Shown here: in pieces, positions 38,030-49,690 of the stretch
Layout of the letters: the number at the start of each line of letters is the position of its first letter
How positions within the stretch are numbered: the stretch's first letter is position 1
DNA from: Thysanoteuthis rhombus
Taxonomy: Eukaryota > Mollusca > Cephalopoda > Oegopsida > Thysanoteuthidae
Reading direction: 5' to 3'
Assembly (NCBI GenBank): GCA_963457665.1
Contig: OY735202.1
Span: 48,829,781-48,893,780 of the forward strand
DNA length: 64,000 nt
Notes under the pieces: model-generated
Seen by the model: the letters and a program-made list of their open reading frames with translations, nothing else
What the model was told of the DNA's origin: nothing
Database searches by the model: none
Position numbers and translations under genes: made by a program

Positions 38030-38200
38030 AACGGCAGATCAATGAATAAGTTACTTCTTTCGCCTTTTGTTGGGCAGTCATCACTAAAAATACGCGTGAA
38101 CACTACGAAGCACAAATTATAAGACCAATTTATAAATTTGGATTGTAAATTGAACCCCCACTAAAAAGAACTTTGTGGGCAGGGGTCAAATAACATTTTT
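38030..38200 (-). repeat. Dispersed family A fragment (minus)
   Basis: 'cgccttttgttgggcagtca', 'aagaccaatttataaattt' and 'ttgaacccccactaaaa' match 9870-10000 in the same orientation and 53060-53115 in reverse. Confidence 0.7.
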
Positions 38201-38299
38201 TTTCTTTTTGGGGTGGGGGAATAATGAAGAGTAAATGCTCAAATATCCAGTCGCTTTTTCAAATGTTTAGTTTCCATTATGGGATATTTTATACCCAAT

Positions 38300-38610
38300 A
38301 TAAACTGGACAAGAGAAGGAGTGAGGAAATTTGATGGCAAAACAAGGAAGTTTGTAACAGTGCATAGAGTCTTGCACTGTTGAAGAAAATTGATAAACTA
38401 TACCAGAAGAAGAAAAATAGAAGAAGGAGATATGACAACCCTGAAGATTGTATCAACTGTGCAATCGAAGGACTTCAGGCCTACACCAAGCAGCGTATTA
38501 GAATATTAATTATAACAAGAAGTTACAACAGAACTGAAAATAAAACAACCAGAGGATATCTTCTAAAATTAGCATTCATCATATAAATGTGTTCCGCTTA
38601 ATTGCATCTT
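38300..38610 (+). mobile_element. LINE relic, RT-downstream segment (plus)
   Basis: The plus frame reads KKIDKLYQKKKNRRRRYDNP and then EDCINCAIEGLQAYTKQR. The minus strand at 52760-52990 gives the parallel KVDRIYQKGKYTGKEYGN, SEDFINSAINGLEAYTK. The DNA match extends to 'caaggaagtttgtaacagtg' on both. It is a thumb or linker region of the endonuclease-type LINE also seen at 33945. Intact for about 68 codons, then lost. Confidence 0.75.
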
Positions 38611-39194
38611 GTAGTATATTGTACTGTCGTGATCTCTTCATATTTCAGATGTATTTCGTTCTAATGTCATTGGGAAAGCCATGAATCGACCAAATATGTC
38701 CTGGGAATACCATGAAAGATCTATCATGTTATCCCCAGACCTACTACGCCAAGTGGTAATCCGTTTTGATATGTATTCACTTCGCACTAACGTTCTTCTG
38801 AAAATTTTGGAGCTCAGGTCAGGAATTACTCCTTGTTGCTGGTGTCATGTAACACAGTGCAACCTGTCGTGTCACTCAGAGATGAGATAAATACCGCCAA
38901 GTAACACCCGCTGTCCTAAAAATGACCCAGCAGTGTACACTCAACTTTCATATTATAGTTTCATCCGTAGCAATGGCTGTACTTCACGACCTTCGATGTG
39001 ACAAATAACGAATCCTTTACGTGAGATCAGTGTCACCGTTGTATGAAGATAGCACAGAGATATATATAGATGCAGTAAGATGCTCACACAGAATCGCAGA
39101 GAGAAATTGGCTATTGTGGTGAGTGTGATTCTCACCGTCGTCCCGCCAATGTAGCCTTGTTCCTGAAGTTACGCTTAGTAAATACAAGGTCCAC
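38611..39194. other. No recognised gene
   Basis: The 'atgttatccccagacctact' segment (38728 on) loosely resembles the LLSLDLQ tail of the LINE at 35205-35232. Otherwise unassigned. Confidence 0.4.
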
Positions 39195-39665
39195 ACAGAA
39201 AGTATGGAGACTCATTGAATATCTCGAGAACTGGTGGAGCAGCTTTCATATAACTTGGCTACCAACCAGAGAAAACCTTACTGCGTATCCATAATTAGGC
39301 ATTCTTCCATGGGGTAACTCAGTTTGCAGAGAGACACCTTTGATTAAGCTTATGTGTTGTGTGACCGTTACATTCACAATCAACGGGCCTGGCCATTGTT
39401 CGTGTCTTCTGCAGGGTCTTTCGAAAAAGCGACGATTTGCAAGAAGGAAAAAAAAGCCTGCACAAGACGTGAAGAATGACTATATCAATCATTGTGAAAA
39501 CGACAGAAACACTGCACACAAGCTCACTCAATGGCGTCTTATAGCTAACTGAGTAACCTCACGGGAGAGGTGTCCCCAAAGATTGGTTACCAAGTTACAT
39601 CAAGGCCGTGCGACCAATCCTCTAGGTATTTTAAATGGCTGAATACTTTCCGGAAATAGATCGTA
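39195..39665. mobile_element. Palindromic mariner-related MITE
   Basis: The ends mirror each other: 'cagaaagtatggagactcat' (39197) with the RC of 39640-39662, 'ataacttggctaccaacc' (39251) with the RC of 'ggttaccaagttacat' (39586), and 'ggtaactcagtttgcagaga' (39314) with the RC of 39535-39560. Homology thus extends nearly to the centre (about 39430). Its right half also matches the 49490-49690 end of a mariner relic, giving the family. The two ORFs (39319- and 39340+) read the two palindrome arms. Confidence 0.75.
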
Positions 39666-40385
39666 TGTTGGAATCGCAAAGTTCTAGCTATGTAACAACG
39701 ATTTTAAAGAGAGGCGGCTCATGTCAGATTTTCCACGCCTCCCCTCTGTAAGTAACCTCCTTTAGTAATCGAAGTAAAGGTAAAAGTGCATACTGATCGA
39801 TTTTTTTGGAGTGGGGTCGTCAAAATTAGCTTTGGCAACAGCAGCTGTAAAAAAAAAAAAAAAAAGATTACAAGGAAGTGAGAAAGCAGCGGCAGCAGTT
39901 TCAGAAGATTGAACCAATCACCGTGAAGATTTTAGTAAACACGAAAGGGAAACGGTTCTTGATTGGTTGAAATCTTGGTTGTGACCGACAATAGGTCTGA
40001 CGCGCAGCCCAAGACAAAAAAAAATGACGGAAAGTGTCGAGCATAATGGAAGACGTTGCGAGGGACTGGAAGGGAAACACTGGATAGGCGAGTCTCTGTG
40101 AAAAGATTGGGAAGAGGAGAGGTTTGGTCAATAAAACATATAAACAAAATTAGTGATTATCATTATTATCATTATTATTATTACAGAGTCATGCTGTCAC
40201 TTGATCTCCTATGGCAGCCACTATATACCGTGAAAAGTTAGTGAATGCATGTAAATTATGAGTACATATAGTGTTGATTCTTGCTCAATGCTAAGAGGCC
40301 CAGATATGGAAAAAGCGGTCCGGCTGGTAGAAATACAAATAAAAATGAACCTGATTTTTTAGATAAAAATCAAATAATAATAACA

Positions 40386-40386
<1 letters not shown>
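39666..40386. other. No recognised gene
   Basis: Includes an A-run (39848-39866) and a short LINE tail-like piece, 'atgctgtcacttgatctcct' (40191-40210), comparable to 35212-35230. ORFs 39901-40147 are antisense or random. Confidence 0.4.
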
Positions 40387-40441
<55 letters not shown>

Positions 40442-40473
40442 CATTATTATTATTATTATCATCATCATCATCA

Positions 40474-40529
<56 letters not shown>
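40387..40529. repeat. TTA/TCA trinucleotide microsatellite
   Basis: About 47 trinucleotide units, mostly TTA with a central ATC block. It yields spurious poly-Ile, poly-Asn and poly-Asp ORFs. Confidence 0.97.
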
Positions 40530-40530
<1 letters not shown>

Positions 40531-40809
40531 GGTTTAAGGCTGTCTTTACCAACCATTAAGCACGACGTCAAGATATTTTCTTTGTATAACTACACTATAT
40601 ATCCGGGGAGGCGACCCTCTTCATATCAAGGGATACCTGTGCCAATACGTTGAATGTATCTTGGATTAGCACAATATGAGAGTAAAATTACCACAGTGGG
40701 CAACATTTTAAGACAAATGATTCCTCATTGCGACGCTTTGCTCATTTTGAGCTTTGTTAAGATTATTCGGCTTGCAGGGAAAAAAAACTGATATTCATTG
40801 AGAAAAAAA

Positions 40810-41400
40810 CTATAATGCTGCGAATAATCCCTGGATCCGCCTCAAAATGTATTGACTGTATTTCAACAAGATTTCATAGAAATTCAATAAGAAATTCTGC
40901 GTGTATTGTGCTTTGTACATATGTTTACAATGCAAGGGGGGACTGAAAATTTTCCAGATCCGCCCACAAAATTTAAGACTCTTTCGCCCACTCTTCCACA
41001 AAATTTCGCTAATATGGTGTTTTGTACATATAGCTACCAAGCAGTGGAGGTGACCGTAGAAAATTCGTGGATCCACGCCAAAATGTTATTACTTCTTCTT
41101 TAGATAATTAGCTACCCTTCCACAAACTTTTGCAGAAATTCATTAAGAACCTCTGGAGATATTGTGATGTGTAAATATAGCTACGATGCAGAGGAATGAC
41201 CATAGGACATTCCTGGATCCATCCCAAAATATCAACACATCCTCCCCAGTCCATTTCCCACCATCTCACAAAATTTCACTGAAGTTCGTTGAGAACTTTG
41301 GGGTGGTATTGTGCTGTATGTATAGCTACAATGTATGGGTTGATATCATTAAAACCAAAAGTAAGTCTGCATTATTTAGTTCAATAAATTGAACTCCCCG
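40810..41400 (+). repeat. GGATCC satellite block (plus)
   Basis: Unit anchors 'ctggatccgcctcaaaatg' (40831), 'ccagatccgcccacaaaa' (40954), 'gtggatccacgccaaaatg' (41067) and 'ctggatccatcccaaaata' (41213), each followed by 'ttccacaaa(a)ttt' and 'attcattaagaac'-like segments. Spacing is 113-146 bp, shorter than in the 44-45 kb block, so units are deleted variants. ORFs here are incidental. Confidence 0.8.
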
Positions 41401-41744
41401 CCCCACTAAAACATAACGTAACGGGTGAAAACCTGGCGGAATTATTCTATTTTCAAAGTTAAAGCACTCTGAAGTTTTGGCAACAGAAATAATGCGCCGA
41501 TTTTGCTAGGTTGCGGTTACATATACACAAAGATGAATACAGAAAAACTATCATTAATATTGAGATTATAATTGCTTTTTTCAGCTTCCACGAATATTTT
41601 AGGTGTTGTGGGGAAGCGATGGTAGCAATGGCTTTATCCCCTTTGTCTATTTCGATTATTTTTTTTTTACTTGAGCGATTTATAAAATTCTTGTAGTATA
41701 ATCTTCTTCCAGGCCGTCTTTTCCAAAGAATATTAGTGTTAAGT
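41401..41744. other. No recognisable feature
   Basis: Unassigned sequence with one short ORF (41511-41696) that has no motif. Confidence 0.5.
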
Positions 41745-41835
41745 TAACGCTCTAAATGGGTTTGAACTCGGTTCACTGATTCCATTTTTCGTACAACCAT
41801 TAGTCCACTTGAAACTCGCATATCATTATTAGTTT
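41745..41835 (-). mobile_element. tRNA-like SINE relic (minus)
   Basis: Minus strand: A-box-like 'aagtggactaatggttgtac', then after about 30 nt a B box, 'gagttcaaaccca' (RC of 41767-41779). The arms do not close into a full tRNA. No body copy elsewhere in the window. Confidence 0.45.
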
Positions 41836-43089
41836 ACAAGACAAACCATAGCGAGAGTTTTGTTGAGCGTTTCAAGTATTCAAGTTGTGGTGGGTGAGGA
41901 ATGAACAAGAATCCCAAAAATATCTGTGTCACGTCTCCGAAAGATTGATTTTTCTCCTGGTTGTTACGAAAGATACATTCTACACGCGCATGCGCGGACT
42001 ACTATGGCCTATTTTTGTCTTTGTTTACATCCGGTAATATGTATAAGTATTAACGCCCAGCCTATACACACATAAGTGAAGGCTGTCGATTCAAGTAAAA
42101 TCAAAATAAACACGTTTTATTTGTTTTTACAATGCTTTCAATTCAGACTATTGTTTTAGTTACAATGTAAACATTATTAATGTTTTTCTTTGTTTTGCAT
42201 AAATTTAATTGACAACAGGGAAAGACAGAAATAATAGCATATAAAACAAAATTTATTGTACCAACATGTTCTTTCTAACAACAAAATTTGTACTATCGGA
42301 TATAACGTATCCACTAACTGATCATATTAGCCTTGTATCTATCTTCGAAAGTTGAGATGAACCCTGAAGTGCCTTACAGGTTGAGCAAATGAGAAAGAAA
42401 TTTAAAGACATTTTCAAGTATGTGACTTTTTGATGGTTCATTTTATGAGCGTTCTTTATCTGTTGATTTTCGCGGAACGAGCTGAAACGTACTTTTAGTT
42501 TGTCAATTTACAACACAGGAATTTGAAGTAATAATTATGAATCCGTATTCTTGCTAGGAATGAAAACCGGACTGCAGCACATATTAATTTTGTTTTATAA
42601 CATACACTCGAGGCCCGTGCTAAGTTGGTAATAGCTTGAAACCAGATGGGAAATGTGAGCCTCGCATCAAATTGATCATCAAGTATTTTCATAATAGGTA
42701 CTAAATATGTATGATTTATGTATGGGTATATGCATGTACCTGTAGTGTATAAGATGCCCGTACGAGTAATACAATAGAAAAGAACAACCAGAATGATGTA
42801 TAAAAAGGGTTATGACCATCAATTTTATTTCGAAAATGCATATGAAACAATAGATTACTCTTCTGTATTTTCTAATTTTTGGATTTGTGTTTTTGCAGTT
42901 ACTGGCTCTCTTGTCTGTCAATTCTATTGTTGCATCTGGCTCCTGTAATTAATGTTTCCTTGCACAGATTCAGTCATCTCTCTTAGTTGGGTAGATCGGT
43001 CTAGGTGTCAAAGTCCCAGAGCCTTGTATTGTATTGTTTATATTTTCTAGGACAGGCTCCGGTTTGGGTTGATATGATTTGTTCAGATC
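41836..43089. other. No recognised gene
   Basis: AT-rich. Short ORFs without motifs. No repeat family recognised. Confidence 0.5.
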
Positions 43090-43090
43090 G

Positions 43091-43164
<74 letters not shown>
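43090..43164. repeat. TTG/TTA microsatellite
   Basis: About 12 TTG units followed by about 13 TTA units. It directly precedes a family A copy, as does the TTA/TTG/GCA tract at 53644. Confidence 0.97.
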
Positions 43165-43165
<1 letters not shown>

Positions 43166-43204
43166 CAAATTTTGGGTGGGTGGGGGTATGGTTCCAAAGG
43201 CGTC

Positions 43205-43276
43205 ATTTATTATCAGAAACCGTCAACCAAATCTGTCAACATGGGTGTTTACAGTTTCAAGTTGGTCTAGCCGGCT

Positions 43277-43355
<79 letters not shown>

Positions 43356-43690
43356 CACGTATAGATCGCATCAATGGAACGAGAGAGTTGAAAATTTGAA
43401 CATCCACTCCTTATCATATCTTTTAATTTTTGAAAATTCCCCCCGAAAAAGTGATTGAAAGGGGTCGATTTGCAATCAAGTTTATGCTAAATTGGTCCCT
43501 CAGCTGGTCTCCTGCAAATTCAGACCTCTTAGTGAGCACGATCCAACAAAAGGCAAGTGAAGAAACTTATTCATTAATCACCCCTCCTCTCCGATTTTTT
43601 GATTGATCATCCCCAACATACTGTGACAGTTTCCATCGAGATGGGGATTATCACTCTAGTACAGATCTAATTTTCTTCCAATTATAGTAT
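43205..43690 (+). repeat. Dispersed family A, longest copy (plus), with TA insert
   Basis: Order of modules: 'gaaaccgtcaaccaaatctg', 'aagttggtctagccggctgg', TA tract (43279-43355), 'tagatcgcatcaatggaacg', 'ttgaacatccactccttat', 'aggggtcgatttgcaatc', 'atgctaaattggtccct', 'ccaacaaaaggcaagtga', 'gatcatccccaacatact' and 'cagtttccatcgag'. In other copies the TA position is occupied by 'tatttatgtatgtat', so the microsatellite grew inside the repeat. Non-coding. Confidence 0.8.
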
Positions 43691-43854
43691 TTACAGAGGA
43701 AGTTATTTATCGTGATATCCGTGGTGTCGGTTTTTTTTCAGTTAACAATAACCAACTGATCCAATTGAGCAAAGGATATAATCATTGGAACAATTTACAT
43801 ACATAGTCACTTGTTGTGAATTCACTGCTATGTCATTAAAATCATGGTTATGAT

Positions 43855-44010
43855 CCAAGCAATCGGTACAAAATTGTCTAGTTGATGATAGAAGCATGAA
43901 ATTTGGCACAAATATCCTTTAATGGGTACTTATCAATTTCAGATAAGGAGGCATTTTCACCCTATCTGTCCATTGCAATAGTCGTCGAGGAAATCAGTTC
44001 CCATAGGTAC
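43855..44010 (+). repeat. Satellite-flanking module M, copy 1
   Basis: 'aagcaatcggtacaaaattg', 'gatagaagcatgaaatttgg', 'tgggtacttatcaatttcag' align with 45555-45660. It lies upstream of the satellite array in the same orientation, with a TTA tract (44072-44142) in between. Confidence 0.7.
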
Positions 44011-44069
44011 TACTTGGAGATAAATTCTCTTAAATTTTCACAACAGAATTTTTCTCAACATTTTTATTT

Positions 44070-44071
<2 letters not shown>

Positions 44072-44142
<71 letters not shown>
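44072..44142. repeat. TTA microsatellite
   Basis: About 23 units, between module M copy 1 and the satellite block. Confidence 0.97.
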
Positions 44143-44144
<2 letters not shown>

Positions 44145-44179
44145 CAGATGTCCTCAATGACATACAAAAGGTTTAGAAA

Positions 44180-45551
44180 AGCCTGACCACTAGAAAGGTA
44201 TATTTTCCAAGATGGCGTACAAAGACATATTACATGACTTATGGGTGTTTTCATACATCTATACACAGTACATAGGAATATTCCTGGATCCAACCCAAAA
44301 TAAGTCACTTCTTTCTCGCCCCACGGCACAACTTTTAACAATGATTCATTAAATTAATTCAGAACTTGTATTCAGCCAGGAACGACTGAATGAAAATGAA
44401 TTCCCAATGAAAATGAAAAACGAATTCCTAAATCCATCCCAAAATCTAATCACTCCTTTCCTGCCCTTCCATTCTACAAAAGTTCATTGAAAATTAATTC
44501 ATTGATTACTTTCGTATGAAACGACAAAAGCAAATACTGGAATATGTGGAAAAAAATATATGAAATATCTTCCAATCAAAAACAAGTCCCTGAATCTGCC
44601 CAAAATCACATCTTACTTGATGTGTGCTTTGACCTTCAACAAAAATTTCACTGACATTCGTTGAGAACTTTTGGAGATATCGTATTAACAGATATGAGTG
44701 AATGCAGAAAAGTAGGAAGAAAAAAAACGAAAAAATATCTCTCAACTAGAAACGAATTCGTAGATCCACCCCAAAATAGATACGTGTCATATCTTTTCAC
44801 AACATCACGTTACAATTCATTTTGAGATATCGTGTAGACAGACAGGAGCGAATCAAGGAGAGTGTTAAATATTGAAACAGAAAAATACCTCCCTATCAAA
44901 AATGAATCACTGGATCTGCCATCAAATATACGCCTTCCTAACGACGTGCCTTACCTTTCCACAAGATTTCATTGAAATTGATAGGGGACTTTTGGAGATA
45001 TCGTACGGGTAGACAGGAGCGGGATACAAAAATGTATTAAAAAAGACAAAATATCTCGCAATCAGAAAAAAAATTCCTGGATCCACCCCAAAATGTAATC
45101 ATTTCTTCCTTACCATGTGGCCAACCTTTAGACAAAATTTGTTCTTTTGGAGATATCGTATTGATAGGAGACAGGGGCGAATACAAATGAGAAAAAAAAA
45201 AAACGGAAAAATACCTTTCAATCAGAATAAATTCTTAGATCCACTCCCAAATTTAATTACATCTTACTTGATACGTGCCTTACCATTCCACAATATTATA
45301 TTACAATTCTTTGGAAACTTTGGAGATATCGTGTTGACGGACAGGAGCGAGTACAGGAATTCGTGAAAAAGAAACACAATATCTTTCGAGCGAAAATCAG
45401 TTCCTGAATTTGATCGGTCCTTCCTAACAATGTGACTCACCTATTCACAAAATTTAATTGAAATTCATTTTGAACATTTGAAGATTTCATTTAGTCAAAC
45501 AGGAGCGAATGCAGAAATTTATTGGAAAATAATCGCCAAAATATCTCCTAG
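44180..45551 (+). repeat. Main ~160-bp GGATCC satellite array (plus)
   Basis: Eight units with the 'ggatccaccccaaaat'-type anchor at about 44287, 44431, 44592, 44763, 44913, 45080, 45238 and 45406 (spacing 144-171 bp). Each carries 'ccacaa(a)atttcattga', 'ttggagatatcgt' and 'gacaggagcgaa'. No unit encodes a protein. Reverse-oriented blocks are at 20880, 47395, 51590 and 63245. Confidence 0.9.
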
Positions 45552-45735
45552 TTAAGGCAATCGGTACATGATTAGGTTGGAATTGCTCACTTCGTGATAA
45601 AAGTATGAAACTTGGCATAGTGATACTTTAGGGTGTACTGAACAATTTCAAATATGGTGACATTCTGGGACAGACTTTCCTTAGCAACAGTTGCTAGGCA
45701 GTATTTGCAGCCTAGCAACAAGCCAATAAGCCGTC
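45552..45735 (+). repeat. Satellite-flanking module M, copy 2
   Basis: 'aaggcaatcggtacatgatt', 'gataaaagtatgaaacttgg' and 'actgaacaatttcaaatatg' match 43858-43950 in direct orientation, so module M brackets the satellite. Further 3' are 'gttgctaggcagtatttgc' and 'cctagcaacaagccaat', themselves an imperfect inverted pair. Confidence 0.7.
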
Positions 45736-47394
45736 GAAAATAGATTTTTCACTCATCAGGATTGTTGATTCCTCTTGGGGTCTTTCTCTGAAAATTGTGA
45801 GTCATATTATGGATTCAGACTTTTTTTTACATTAGGGACTTTCATGGTGTTTGTTTTCTGAGGTCATGACATCGGTCAGATGAATGTCAATGTGGTAAAA
45901 GAGCCATTTTTTTTTTCAATTTTACAAAGAAAACATCCCTGATTTTATACACCCTTATTTCCGTGTTTTGTTTTGTTTTGTTTTTGTTTTTTGATTTTTT
46001 TCGGGGATGGTGTTGTCATTCATACAATTCAAGACGAGTGAGTTTTTAGAGGTTTGACTGGGCGACGCAATTTTCAATGAAACTATGAATTTAAACTGGA
46101 CCCTGACTTCCCATTGCAGAAGTTTTCTCTTCAATGACTCAACTTCAATCGATTCACTTACGACTCAGATTGAAGACGACATTGACGACAATACACTGCC
46201 AGTCTGAATAAGCGAACAGATGCCCACGATTTCTATCCTCCGAAGTAAGTTAATAATATTTTTCGTTAAATTGTTTCGAATTGTTTTTAGTGAAGAAAAA
46301 AATTGTAAATGGTATTCAACCAGAAGATTTAAAACAAAAAGTAATGCTTTTTTAAAGTATTATTTTTTTGTTCAAAATCTTTTAGCTTAGTCCACTCCAC
46401 ATTGGATAAAGCTATCACTTCATCAGGGATTTTGAACCAAAAATAATACCTTTTTTAATCATATGTATATATTTAGAAGCGGGTGTTTTTTTTTTTTTTT
46501 TTTTTCGTGTCGACTAGTTTGTATATGTCTTCCTTGTTTATCTAATTTTAACGCATTTATCTAATTTTTACGTTTTTTAATACAGTGTTTTCTCCTAATT
46601 TACGTATTCTGTGGGTCGTTCTAGGAAAGAATTCCTTATTTCAAAATTACTGTCAGTCTAGCATAGTCAACTCCGTATGAGATAAAGTAGTCATTTCATG
46701 GAAGGTTTTGAACAAAAAATAATTCTTCTGTTTTTGTAGTTTTTGGGGGGTTTTTTCATCAATATTTACATATTTTAATCAATTGTATGTTTCTTATTCC
46801 AGCATTGGAAACAACAGAAATGTGTTCCAACAAGCGAGGACTACAACAGACGGCAGCCTCTTTTCCTAACCAGAAAACAATTTTGTGTTTAGATATGAAT
46901 AGGAATGACGTGAAAAACAGGAAAAGTGTTTATGTGGTGTTTTCTCACATCAACTTCAAAATTTTAGAATATAATTTCATTTTCCATCCTATATTCGTCT
47001 ATTTTTGTTCATGTTTTCATGAATATCAAAGAAGGTAAAATCGGGCTGTTTTATATTTTGGAAGTTTATAACAATACTTTCTGCATCTACTTTGTTATGA
47101 CAATTGTACAAGGGGCTCAATTTCCTGAAGCAAATTATTTTAATTATATCTATAATTATATGATAGCATTTATTTGGGGGATACACAAAACCAGGCAACA
47201 CCGGGCACAGTCAACATGTATGGATGTTAACATCAAAAATAGGTGGAGTCAATTTTTTTATTTCCATTTTCCTTCACAAAAATTTATGACGTCATCATTT
47301 GCAGTAACATCTCATGTTTTTTTGCATATTCGGCGCATTTTAGACAAAAAATACCTTGCTGCCGCAAAGTTCATTAACGGTTTTTCGTGATATA
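45736..47394. other. No recognised gene
   Basis: AT-rich with T/G homopolymers (45960-46005, 46478-46505). Two segments near 46370-46440 and 46660-46720 share 'agcttagtc(c)actcc' / 'agcatagtcaactcc' and 'tttgaac(c/a)aaaaataat', a local duplication about 290 bp apart. ORFs here have no motifs. Confidence 0.5.
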
Positions 47395-48080
47395 AGTAAT
47401 GATAAATCTTGAGCCAAAAAAAATTAAATTTTGTGGTCGATTCAGGAATTTTTTCTTTGATTCAGATATATTTGTCCGTTTTTGGTTTTTGTTTTTTTGT
47501 ACACTCCTGTATAAGCTAACGTCTATCTACAATACATCTCTAAGATTTCTTAATAAATGTCAATTTTGTAGAATGGTTTACTGGAAAATAGAAAAAAAAC
47601 GATCAAAGTTATGAGTTGATCCAGGAATTTATTTTTGATTGAAAGATATTTTCCCGTTTTGATATTTTATATATTTCTATATTCACCCATCTCAAACAAA
47701 TTAACAAACAAAAAAGAGAAAAGGAGTGATAATGTTTCAAGGAGAAATCAGGAATTCGCGCTGCATTTGGGGATATTTTATGATTTTTTTAAAAATACAT
47801 TTCTGTATACGCTCCTGTCTGTCCATATGATATCTCCAGAAGTTCTCAATTAATTTCAATGAAATTCTGTGAAAAGAGGTAAGGAATATTGTAAGAAAGA
47901 AGTAACAGAATTTTGCAGCTGATCCAGAAACTTGTTCTTGATTGAGAAATATTTTTCGAAAAGTTCTCAATCAAATTTCGTGGAAACATAGATCACAATA
48001 CGAAAAAGAGGTGTTCAATTTGAAGGCGAGGTTCAGGAATTTGTTTCTCAGAAGATATTCATCACTATGGTAATTTTTAT
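47395..48080 (-). repeat. GGATCC satellite block (minus)
   Basis: Reverse-oriented unit anchors: 'cgattcaggaatttttt' (47439), 'tgatccaggaatttattttt' (47615), 'agaaatcaggaattc' (47742), 'tgatccagaaacttgttctt' (47921) and 'aggttcaggaatttgtttct' (48030). Each is followed by a 'gattgaaagatatttt'-type segment. Confidence 0.8.
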
Positions 48081-49164
48081 GCTTATATCACTAAGGGAGT
48101 AATTCTGCGCCGATTGTATATAAACAACTTTACATTATGCAAAAAATTGAAATCATTAAAACGGATATTTTAATACAATTTTAAATTTATTCTAAATAAA
48201 GTGTTTAAGACAGAATGATTTTGATAACAATAACCGTTCAATACCATTATCTGCAATTATAGAAAAAAACGGCTTTCTCTGCATTATTAACCCAGAATGA
48301 AACGAATGGGGTTTGATTTTCGAATATAGACTAATTTATACTTCCTAATTTTCATACCAAGGACGTTACTCATCCTTGCGCTGGCCCAAAACAAAAACGG
48401 CCTTGACATTAGCAATGTTTGTTTACATTCTTTGCGTTTCACAAAGAGAAGGAAAGAGGGGACGAGGCAAGAGAGACGGAGGGAGGGAGCAGGGACATCA
48501 CGTGATCACGAGTCTGCTTGCAAAAAAAAGAAAAAGTGCGGGTGTAACACCAAGGACCAGTGGAAAGAACGGGGGTGAATTATGGAAGCGTAAAGGCGCA
48601 ACCTGGATTTCACCCAATCATCTCGCTGTACCCGAACATCTCATTCGGCCTCGATCGATCCGTTGCGAGTGCTGCTTCTGCTGCAACTGTCACTGCCTCA
48701 TTTGTCGTCAGGAGATTCGATGCAAATGTAGGCTGCATAAATTTTCAATGGTGAACGGTATCGATCGATAGATATGTACTTTAACGGTCTTTTCAGAAGT
48801 GTGTCAAGTGTCAGTGCACTACTGTAGACGCCTCCCCCCCCAACTACGTAGCGTGGTTCGCGATATAAAGCGGTTAATTCGTTGACCCCCCCCCAACGTT
48901 TTTACCGCCCACTTGTTCACAAATCTGCGAACAGAACACAGATTTCAGTGAAAGACTTACTTTATACGTCTAAAGTATCACATTTCTTCAATTAGTGATC
49001 AACCATCAAATAATTACGTAGTGTTTTACACTGATTTTGTAATGATGAAAGCAATACCTCCGTTCCCTGGTAATTGACTTTTGATTATCTGTGGTTCAGT
49101 TATAACGTGGTTGTCTGTCTTGGACATCTATACTTGTGTTATGAAGGGAAATCAATGTTTAAAA
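48081..49164. other. No recognised gene; locally CpG-richer
   Basis: 48360-48910 has visibly more CG dinucleotides than its surroundings (for example 'catcacgtgatcacgag', 'gcctcgatcgatccgttgcg') and two overlapping ORFs (48376-48771, 48560-48754) without domains. It could be a CpG-rich promoter or first-exon region, or simply a younger repeat. I cannot tell. Confidence 0.3.
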
Positions 49165-49690
49165 GCAAGAGATAAATCGGAAAAGTATCCAACCATATAA
49201 AAATTTACGTAAAGGTAGCCTACTTAAAGCAATGGCGCTTTAATTACCTTCAAAGCACTCCCCTATGGCTCTCTTACACTTTTCACAGCGTTAACTCAGC
49301 TTTTCAAATCAGTCCGGATCTCCATCATCTGCCTTGTTGTATTCTCCTTGATCCCGACCGCAGTCTGTCATCTCTTTGAAAAAAAAAAAAAAAACAAAGT
49401 CACAAGGAGCAACATCTGGACTGTAGAGGGCAGGGGCAATAAGATCTGGGTAACGCGAAAAATACTCCCCGAGACATGAAGACTGAAGAAGCCCTCGGTG
49501 CAACGGTCGCACAGTCCACAAGCTCAGTCAATGGCATCTTACTGATTAATGAGTAGCCTCAAGCGAGAGTTTCTGTTCACGCGTGTGCAGCAAGGCCCTC
49601 TGTAATTGGTTGCCAAGTTACATCAAGGCCAAGCAACCGATTCCCGAGATTTTCGAAGTGGCTGGATATTTTTCGAACAAGCCTCGTTTT
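49165..49690 (-). mobile_element. Internally deleted mariner element (minus)
   Basis: The minus strand reads APALYSPDVAPCDFVFF, the YSPDLAPxD catalytic block of mariner transposases (final Asp of the D,D34D triad), an A-run where FLFPxxK should follow, KEMTDCG, and finally RCEKCKRAIGECFEGN near 49300-49250, the C-terminal W..KC...GxYFEG signature. The N-terminal half is missing. The right terminus 'cgaaaaatatccagccact' (RC of 49661-49679) resembles 'cggaaaagtatccaacca' near 49174 on the left, giving probable TIRs. Confidence 0.8.

Noticed and set aside
39319..39552. Two similar ORFs on opposite strands ending HKLNQRCLSAN / HKLTQWRLIAN
   Set aside because: The similarity comes from reading the two arms of a palindromic MITE, not from paralogous genes.
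49485..49520. Fourth hammerhead candidate (ctgaagaagccctcgg)
   Set aside because: It contains CTGAAGA by chance within the mariner relic, with no GAAA and no paired stems in register.
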